A DNA stretch of 64,000 bases from Streptomyces sp. HB132 (GTDB lineage: Bacteria > Actinomycetota > Actinomycetes > Streptomycetales > Streptomycetaceae), in contig NZ_JAFBGA010000004.1 in assembly GCF_016909575.1 (NCBI RefSeq), positions 1-64,000 on the forward strand, given 5' to 3'. The notes beneath the pieces were generated by a model, which saw nothing but the letters and a program-made list of their open reading frames with translations, did not search any database and had not been told where the DNA came from. Below are positions 59,004 to 64,000 of the stretch, one piece after another. Within the stretch, counting starts at the first letter, position 1, and each line of letters begins with the position of its first letter. Both the position numbers and the translations under genes were made by a program.

Positions 59004-59225
59004 CGTCCCCTCGATCGGTCGGGATGCGTGACTGTAGCGTGCAGAGCGAGGACCTGACCAGGTGTCAACTCTGGTCCGTAAGGGTATTGGCCAGGACTGA
59101 TCCTTCCCTGCCCCATGATGCTCAGGGAGGGAATGAAAAGCGGCCGCAATGGTGATCGCATCACCGTCTGACGAGTGACACTTTCAGTTCCGCTGTCTGG
59201 AAATCGGGTGAATGGAGGGGCGGCT

Positions 59226-59636
59226 GTGGACGAAGAAGTGGCCTTGCTCGCACAGAGCGCGGGGAGCACCCTGGTCGCGTTGATGGCGACCGACGCCTGG
59301 CAGCACATGCGGGACGGGATCACACGGCTCTGGCGCCGGACGCAGCCCGAGCGCGCCGACACGGTGGCCGGCGAGTTGGAGGCCGGACGCGAGGACGTCC
59401 TGGCCGCCACGGCGGCCGACGATCAGCAGACCCTCGACGAACTGCGCCTCCAGTGGCAGGGGGCGGTCCGGCGGCTGCTGGTCGCCCGGCCCGACGCCGT
59501 CCAGGAACTACGGGTACTGCTGGACCAACTCGGCCCGGAAGGCTCGATCACGCGGTGCATCACCCAGCACGCCACCGCGTCCGGTCAGGGCAGGGTCTAC
59601 CAAGCGGGACGTGACCAGCACATCACCGAGCGATGA
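59226..59636 (+). CDS. Small helical protein ending in an amyloid-type signalling motif, probable NLR effector
   Basis: 136 aa from GTG 59226 (GGAGGGG upstream). Residues 5-30 (VALLAQSAGSTLVALMATDAWQHMR) form an amphipathic or membrane-active helix, then a charged helical bundle to about residue 105. The last 17 residues (GQGRVYQAGRDQHITER) repeat almost exactly in the N-terminus of the next protein. That layout, short motif at the C-terminus of a helical effector and the N-terminus of an adjacent NLR, is that of bacterial amyloid signalling (BASS) pairs, with Bell-like pore-forming domains as effectors. Domain assignment is inference. Confidence 0.75.
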   Translation: MDEEVALLAQSAGSTLVALMATDAWQHMRDGITRLWRRTQPERADTVAGELEAGREDVLAATAADDQQTLDELRLQWQGAVRRLLVARPDAVQELRVLLDQLGPEGSITRCITQHATASGQGRVYQAGRDQHITER

Positions 59637-59712
59637 CGGGTGGCACGGACGGCCACGCCGAGGACCAGGGGCGCGTCTACCAGTCGCGGGGCGACCAGCA
59701 CATCAGCGAGCA
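59587..59712 (+). repeat. Duplicated motif-coding segment at the effector-NLR junction
   Basis: 59587-59631 and 59668-59712 encode QGRVYQAGRDQHITE and QGRVYQSRGDQHISE, similar at the DNA level. They straddle the ATGA stop/start overlap of the two genes and mark the shared homotypic motif. Confidence 0.7.
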
Positions 59713-61102
59713 CCACCATTACGGCGGTGTCGGGCCGGAGCACGGTGGGCCGGACTCGGTGCGGCGCCCGGCGGTCGGCCGGTGTCCCGTCGCGCTGCGC
59801 GACCGCAACGAGGTGATGGAGCGCCTGCGGGAGAGCGTCCGGGCCGAGCACGGCGGCCAGGTCTACGTGCTGTACGGCATGGGCGGCTCGGGCAAGACGG
59901 CGGTCGCCTGCGCCCTGTTCGACGAGGTCACCCGGGACCAGGGCCGGGTGGGCCTGTGGGTCAACGCAGCCGACCGTGCGAGTCTGCGCGCCGGCATGCT
60001 CGCCGTCGCCGCCGACCGAGGAGCGGGCGACGGCGAACTGCTCGCCGCGCGCAACGGACTCAGACCTGCCGCCGATCTCGTCTGGAGATACCTCGACCGT
60101 TCCGCCGAACCCTGGTTGCTGGTCCTTGACAACACCGACGAACCGGAGATCCTGCGGGACGGCGACTGGCTGCGCACCAGCCCGCGCGGCACCGTCCTGG
60201 TGACCACACGGCGTGCCGCGGCCCGTTGGTGGCCCGGAGCCGAGCTGCAGCACATCGGCGTACTGCCCCGCGAGGACGCCGCGCTCGTCCTGCGCGATCT
60301 CGCACCGCACAGCGGGACGAAGGAACAGGCGGCACGGGTCGCCGACCGGCTCGGGCTGCTGCCCCTCGCCCTCACCCTGGCGGGGGGCTTCCTCTCCCAC
60401 CAGATCATCGATCCGTGGACCATGGACGCCTACGGGGACCGGCTCGACGCGTTCGAAGCGCGCGGGCTGCCCGAAGCGGCGGTCCTGCTCAGACTGCTGG
60501 CCCGGTTCGCCGCCGAGCCGCTGCCGCTGACCCTGCTGAACCACGCCGGCATCGAGGCCGTACTGCCGCGTGCCCGCACGGAGACGGCTCTTCGGGCCCT
60601 CCTCGACCAGTCGCTGTCCGAGCTGGTCGACGTTGCGGGCACGCGCTGCGTGCAGAGTCACGGCATCCTCCTCGACAGCGTCTCGACGGCCACCGCCGCA
60701 GACCTCGTGTCCGTCCTCGACACCACCGCCGTCCGCATGCTCGATGCGGCCGTGCCCGTCGTACCCGACGCGGGGCCGCACGATCCGAGGCTGCGTCTGC
60801 TGGTTCCTCACGCGCTGGCGCTGCTGCGGCACGTCGGCGCGCCGTCCGCCGCCGGCGCGCTGGCCGTCGCGACCCGGCTGGCGGTCGCCCTGCACCGGAC
60901 CGGTGACTACCTCTCCGCCTGGGAGACCACCCGCACCGCAGCGGACCTCGGGCAGCGGTACCTCGGGGCAGAGCACCGCACGGTCCTCGCCGCCCGCTCC
61001 CGGGAGGGACGGGCACTGTTCCGGCTGGGCAGGTATGCGGAGGCCGAAGCGGCACTCCGCGCGGTCCGGGACGTCCAGGAGCGACTGCGTCGAACCCGCT
61101 GA
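59633..61102 (+). CDS. STAND/NB-ARC NTPase (NLR-like) with N-terminal amyloid-type motif
   Basis: 489 aa. Residues 11-30 carry the shared motif (QGRVYQSRGDQHISEHHHY). NB-ARC: Walker A GMGGSGKT (82-89), Walker B LLVLDN (162-167), RNBS-B-like VLVTTRR (188-194), GLPL-type GLLPLAL (241-247). After a winged-helix region, a single TPR-like repeat (GRALFRLGRYAEAEAALRAV) appears before the stop. NLRs of this kind normally have many repeats for ligand sensing, so the C-terminus looks cut short. Predicted to assemble on a trigger and seed the effector motif. Confidence 0.82.
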   Translation: MTGGTDGHAEDQGRVYQSRGDQHISEHHHYGGVGPEHGGPDSVRRPAVGRCPVALRDRNEVMERLRESVRAEHGGQVYVLYGMGGSGKTAVACALFDEVTRDQGRVGLWVNAADRASLRAGMLAVAADRGAGDGELLAARNGLRPAADLVWRYLDRSAEPWLLVLDNTDEPEILRDGDWLRTSPRGTVLVTTRRAAARWWPGAELQHIGVLPREDAALVLRDLAPHSGTKEQAARVADRLGLLPLALTLAGGFLSHQIIDPWTMDAYGDRLDAFEARGLPEAAVLLRLLARFAAEPLPLTLLNHAGIEAVLPRARTETALRALLDQSLSELVDVAGTRCVQSHGILLDSVSTATAADLVSVLDTTAVRMLDAAVPVVPDAGPHDPRLRLLVPHALALLRHVGAPSAAGALAVATRLAVALHRTGDYLSAWETTRTAADLGQRYLGAEHRTVLAARSREGRALFRLGRYAEAEAALRAVRDVQERLRRTR

Positions 61103-61124
61103 TGGCGGGGGCGTCGCGAAATGG

Positions 61125-61637
61125 ATGGGCGGCGGCATCGCCGGGCTTTCCTACGCGCTGACACGTGCCATGCGCGAGGTACTGCTGGGAGCGGACCCAC
61201 CCGTCGCTCTCACCCGACGTGCCGAAGCCTGTCTGGCCGAACAGCGCGAGACCGACGCGCCCGACACGGTGCACCCGGACGGCACCGTGATTACGCGCGT
61301 CGGCAACGACGTGCGCTGGTGGACCTGGGCCGGCTACCGGGCCAATGCCACCCTGGCGGCGACCGTCCCCTCAGTCGCCGACCCCGTGCAACGCCCCACC
61401 GACTGCTGGCTACGCTTGCGGGAGAACCTGACTCGCGCCGACTGGCGCACGGCCCGGGAGCACGTCGGTGAAAACCTCGTGCTGCCCGACGTCGACCCCC
61501 GCGCAGTACGCGGCCTGAAGTTCTCCGCCGCCCTGCCGGAACGCCTCGCCGTCGCCACGGTGGCGGCCCGTCTGGCCGACTTCGAAGGCGCCCGGGCTGT
61601 GCTGGGCGCGCCGGTGCGTTTCCAGCACAGCACCTGA
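61125..61637 (+). pseudogene. C-terminal remnant of a DEAD/DEAH helicase
   Basis: The frame encodes MGGGIAGLSYALTRAMREVLLGADPPVALTRRAEACLAEQRE ... DVRWWTWAGYRANATLAATV ... LPDVDPRAVRGLKFSAALPERLAVATVAARLADFEGARAVLG, the C-terminal part of Lhr-like helicases, but no helicase motifs precede it. It abuts the truncated NLR, so a deletion has probably joined the two genes near 61.1 kb. Confidence 0.6.
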
Positions 61638-61658
61638 CGGCCCCCCAGAGGAATCACC

Positions 61659-62072
61659 ATGGCGCCCCGCTTCGAGACAGCCCGCTTCCACTCCGAGTCC
61701 GGGCCGGCTTCCCTGTTCACCCGCGTGCGCCACATCCTGCGCGAGCCGGTACGGCTGAAGGCCCACGGTGCTCACGTGATCGAGCGTCTCCAGCAGCGCA
61801 ACGCGCCCGTCGAGGAGCTGACGGCGTTCGACCCGGATCATTGGGACCTGGTCTCGGCCGACGTACGCACAGATACCGGCAAGTGGGTCAAGTCGACCTG
61901 GCGGGTCCATGCGGATGGCCGGGACTGGTGGGTGGTGATCGGGCTGGGCAACGCACTGGTCACTGTGATCGAGGTGGATCCTTGGAGGCGCGGCCAGGGC
62001 GAGCGTGTTGTCACCGAGGGGCCGCTGCACGCACACGTCGAACGTGTCAATCAGGACCTCATGCGCGGCTGA
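61659..62072 (+). CDS. Conserved hypothetical protein (DUF4258-like)
   Basis: 137 aa. HVIERLQQRNAPVEEL ... GKWVKSTWRVHADGRDWWVVIGLGNALVTVIEVDP recalls the RNase-like DUF4258/BrnT-type fold (HxxER motif, beta strands), though no partner antitoxin is obvious. Starts 22 bases after the helicase remnant. Role unknown. Confidence 0.6.
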   Translation: MAPRFETARFHSESGPASLFTRVRHILREPVRLKAHGAHVIERLQQRNAPVEELTAFDPDHWDLVSADVRTDTGKWVKSTWRVHADGRDWWVVIGLGNALVTVIEVDPWRRGQGERVVTEGPLHAHVERVNQDLMRG

Positions 62073-62145
62073 GAGCCGCAGGCGCCGGAGGGAAGCCCTG
62101 CCGTCCGGGTACTCCCCGGTACGGCCCTCCGGCGCCGAGCGTGCG

Positions 62146-63642
62146 TCAGAACTTCGGTTCCGGGCTCTGCGCGTGGACCAGGTCCGCCGCTTCCTCCGCC
62201 GTCTCCACCGAGGGCGGGGAGCCGGCCAGGGGCTGGTTGGCGGTCTCCTTCATGCAGGCCACCGCGATCACGCCGACCAGGGCGGCCGCCATCGCGTAGT
62301 ACGCGGGCATGAGGTTCGAGCCGGTCCAGCTGATCAGGGCCGTGATCACCAGCGGGGTCGTGCCGCCGAAGATCGAGGCCGAGAGGTTGTAGCCGACCGA
62401 CAGGGAGCCGTAGCGGACGTTCGTCGGGAACAGGGCCGGGAGGGCGGCGGACATCGTGCCCAGCAGGCAGACCAGGGAGAGGCCCAGCATCAGCATGCCG
62501 ATGATGATCGCCGGGATGCTTCCCTGGCGGATCAGGAGGAAGGCCGGCAGCGACAGGAACAGGAAGCCGAGCATGCCGGTCATCAGGAGCGGCTTGCGGC
62601 CGAAGCGGTCCGAGAGCTTGCCGAACTGGCTGATGATCAGCATGAGGAAGACCATGACGCCGAGCAGGATCAGCAGGCCGTGGGTCTCGCTGTAGCCGAG
62701 CTCGTCGGAGAGGTACGTCGGCATGTACGACAGCAGCATGTAGTCGGTGATGTTGTACGCGCCGACCAGGGCGATGCAGAGGATCAGCGTCGGCCAGTAC
62801 TGGCGGAAGATCTTCGCGAGGTCGCCCTTGGCGGTGGTCTCGACGTGGTCGGCGGCCTCCGTGGCGTGGGTGGTGCCGCCTTCCAGCTTCTGGAAGGCGG
62901 GTGTCTCGTCGAGGCGGAGTCGCAGGTAGAGGCCTACGAGGCCGAGGGGGCCGGCGACGAGGAACGGGATGCGCCAGCCCCAGGACTCCATCTGGCCGGT
63001 GTCCAGGACGGCGTACAGGAGGGTGACGAGCCCGGCGGCGCCGACGTACCCGGCGAGCGTGCCGAATTCCAGGAAGCTGCCGAAGAAGCCGCGGCGCTTG
63101 TCGGGGGCGTACTCGGCGATGAAGGTCGAGGCACCGCCGTACTCACCGCCGGTGGAGAAGCCCTGGAGCATCCGGAAGGCGATGAGGAGGACCGCCGCCC
63201 AGACGCCGATTGTGTCGTGGGAGGGGATGAGGCCGATCGCGAAGGTGCCGACCGCCATCAGGATCATGGTGAGGGCCAGGACCTTCTTGCGGCCGATCTT
63301 GTCGCCCATGGGGCCGAAGAACATTCCGCCGAGGGGCCGGACGAGGAAGGCCACGGCGAAGGTCGCGAAGGACGAGAGGAGCTGGGTGGTGTCGTTCCCG
63401 GAGGGGAAGAACACGTGCCCGATGGTGACGGCCAGGTAGGAGTAGATGCCGAAGTCGAACCACTCCATGGCGTTACCGAGCGACGCCGCCTTCACCGCGC
63501 GCTTGACCGCCTGGTCGTCGGTGACGGTGATGTCCGTCCGACGGAGCCGGGGGTTCTGGCGCTTCCGGATGGCCCGGAAGAGCGCGGGGTGGCGTTTGAC
63601 CGCATCAGGGTCGGCCGCCTGGTGGGGGTCGGAGGCCGCCAT
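62146..63642 (-). CDS. MHS-family metabolite:H+ symporter (MFS)
   Basis: 498 aa, twelve hydrophobic segments. MHS signature at the start (KAASLGNAMEWFDFGIYSYLAVTIGHVFFP), then RPLGGMFFGPMGDKIGRKKVL and GYVGAAGLVTLL, and EYAPDKRRGFFGSFLEFG. Proline/betaine- or organic acid-type transport is likely. ATG 63642 has AAAGGAACC upstream. Marks the return of core genes after the island. Confidence 0.9.
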   Translation of the reverse strand: MAASDPHQAADPDAVKRHPALFRAIRKRQNPRLRRTDITVTDDQAVKRAVKAASLGNAMEWFDFGIYSYLAVTIGHVFFPSGNDTTQLLSSFATFAVAFLVRPLGGMFFGPMGDKIGRKKVLALTMILMAVGTFAIGLIPSHDTIGVWAAVLLIAFRMLQGFSTGGEYGGASTFIAEYAPDKRRGFFGSFLEFGTLAGYVGAAGLVTLLYAVLDTGQMESWGWRIPFLVAGPLGLVGLYLRLRLDETPAFQKLEGGTTHATEAADHVETTAKGDLAKIFRQYWPTLILCIALVGAYNITDYMLLSYMPTYLSDELGYSETHGLLILLGVMVFLMLIISQFGKLSDRFGRKPLLMTGMLGFLFLSLPAFLLIRQGSIPAIIIGMLMLGLSLVCLLGTMSAALPALFPTNVRYGSLSVGYNLSASIFGGTTPLVITALISWTGSNLMPAYYAMAAALVGVIAVACMKETANQPLAGSPPSVETAEEAADLVHAQSPEPKF

Positions 63643-63770
63643 GGCCGGTTCCTTTCGTCGAACGGTGTTCCAGGAAAGGCTTCTGCGCAGTCATGGCGGT
63701 TGCAAACCGAATCCGCGGCTATTTGCGATCTCAGTCACATCTTCTGGGCAGGGATCGTCCCGGACCAGGG

Positions 63771-64000
63771 TCAGATCCCGAGGTCCTTGATGATCTTGGC
63801 GACGTGTCCGGTCGCTTTGACGTTGTAAAGGGCCTTCTCCACCTTGCCCTCTTCGTCCACCACGACCGTGGAGCGGATCACTCCCGTCACCACTTTGCCG
63901 TAGAGCTTCTTCTCGCCGAACGCGCCGTAGGCCTCCAGGGTCTCCTTGGAGGGGTCTCCGACCAGTGTGACCTTGAGGTTCTCCTTCTCGCGGAACTTCG
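63771..64000 (-). CDS. bcp: Thioredoxin-dependent peroxiredoxin BCP, C-terminal part (5' end outside window)
   Basis: The last 75 or so residues are visible: FREKENLKVTLVGDPSKETLEAYGAFGEKKLYGKVVTGVIRSTVVVDEEGKVEKALYNVKATGHVAKIIKDLGI. Matches the end of AhpC/TSA-fold bacterioferritin comigratory proteins, which reduce hydroperoxides. The catalytic Cys lies beyond the window. Confidence 0.9.
   Translation of the reverse strand, partial: KFREKENLKVTLVGDPSKETLEAYGAFGEKKLYGKVVTGVIRSTVVVDEEGKVEKALYNVKATGHVAKIIKDLGI

Noticed and set aside
59597..61138. Long open frame antisense to the NLR gene
   Set aside because: Gly/Arg/Gln-rich shadow without domain pattern; the NB-ARC motifs are in the plus frame.

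Overview
The window is 64 kb of very GC-rich chromosome (about 70 percent) from a Streptomyces. The evidence is an SsgA-like sporulation protein, DasR-type operators around N-acetylglucosamine PTS genes, a CysO/CysM/Mec cysteine pathway behind a Cys-codon leader peptide, ClpS+DUF2017, AbaA/WhiJ-like regulatory modules, and frequent GTG starts with ATGA/TGATG gene overlaps. About 20-62 kb resembles, from memory, the S. coelicolor SCO2900-SCO2928 neighbourhood; I could not align it.

Region 1 (1-11.5 kb) is type VII secretion (T7SS) related. It holds the end of a Pro/Gly-rich protein, a mycosin protease, and two copies of one cassette. The copy at 8113-11539 is intact: a small WXG-like helper, a 762-aa effector-like protein and a lipoprotein. 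The copy at 2853-4220 is wrecked: only the C-terminus of the large protein remains, and the lipoprotein is frameshifted in a G-run. tRNA-Cys, an MFS pump and an SF2 helicase lie between the copies.

Region 2 (12-31.3 kb) is mostly core: an IclR regulator, a Lon-like protease, an ArsR-small protein-MFS operon with an operator palindrome, a four-gene osmoprotectant ABC operon, an Lrp regulator divergent from hpd (HPPD), a TPR protein, an FAD oxidase, ssgG, two RDD proteins and a secreted M6 metalloprotease.

Region 3 (31.3-45.2 kb) is core metabolism: pncA/pncB (NAD salvage), clpS-DUF2017, an Ala/Gly symporter, mec-leader-cysO-cysM, a membrane-anchored MazF-like protein, a beta-lactamase-fold protein, nagE2/nagE1/nagF with three DasR sites, rph and rdgB.

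Region 4 (45.2-62.1 kb) looks like a defence and competition island inserted in the core. It begins at a tRNA-like gene with a UAG anticodon, then an HNH nuclease piece and a decayed BREX-2 pglX. Next come an ATPase/XRE/DUF397 module, an EcsC-like protein, and an RHS polymorphic toxin with a probable ADP-ribosyltransferase tip, its helper and a candidate immunity protein. DUF6879 genes follow. A two-gene operon then carries the same short motif at the C-terminus of a small helical protein and the N-terminus of a STAND/NLR ATPase, the layout of bacterial amyloid-signalling death modules. A helicase remnant ends the island. Core resumes with an MHS transporter and bcp, cut by the window edge.
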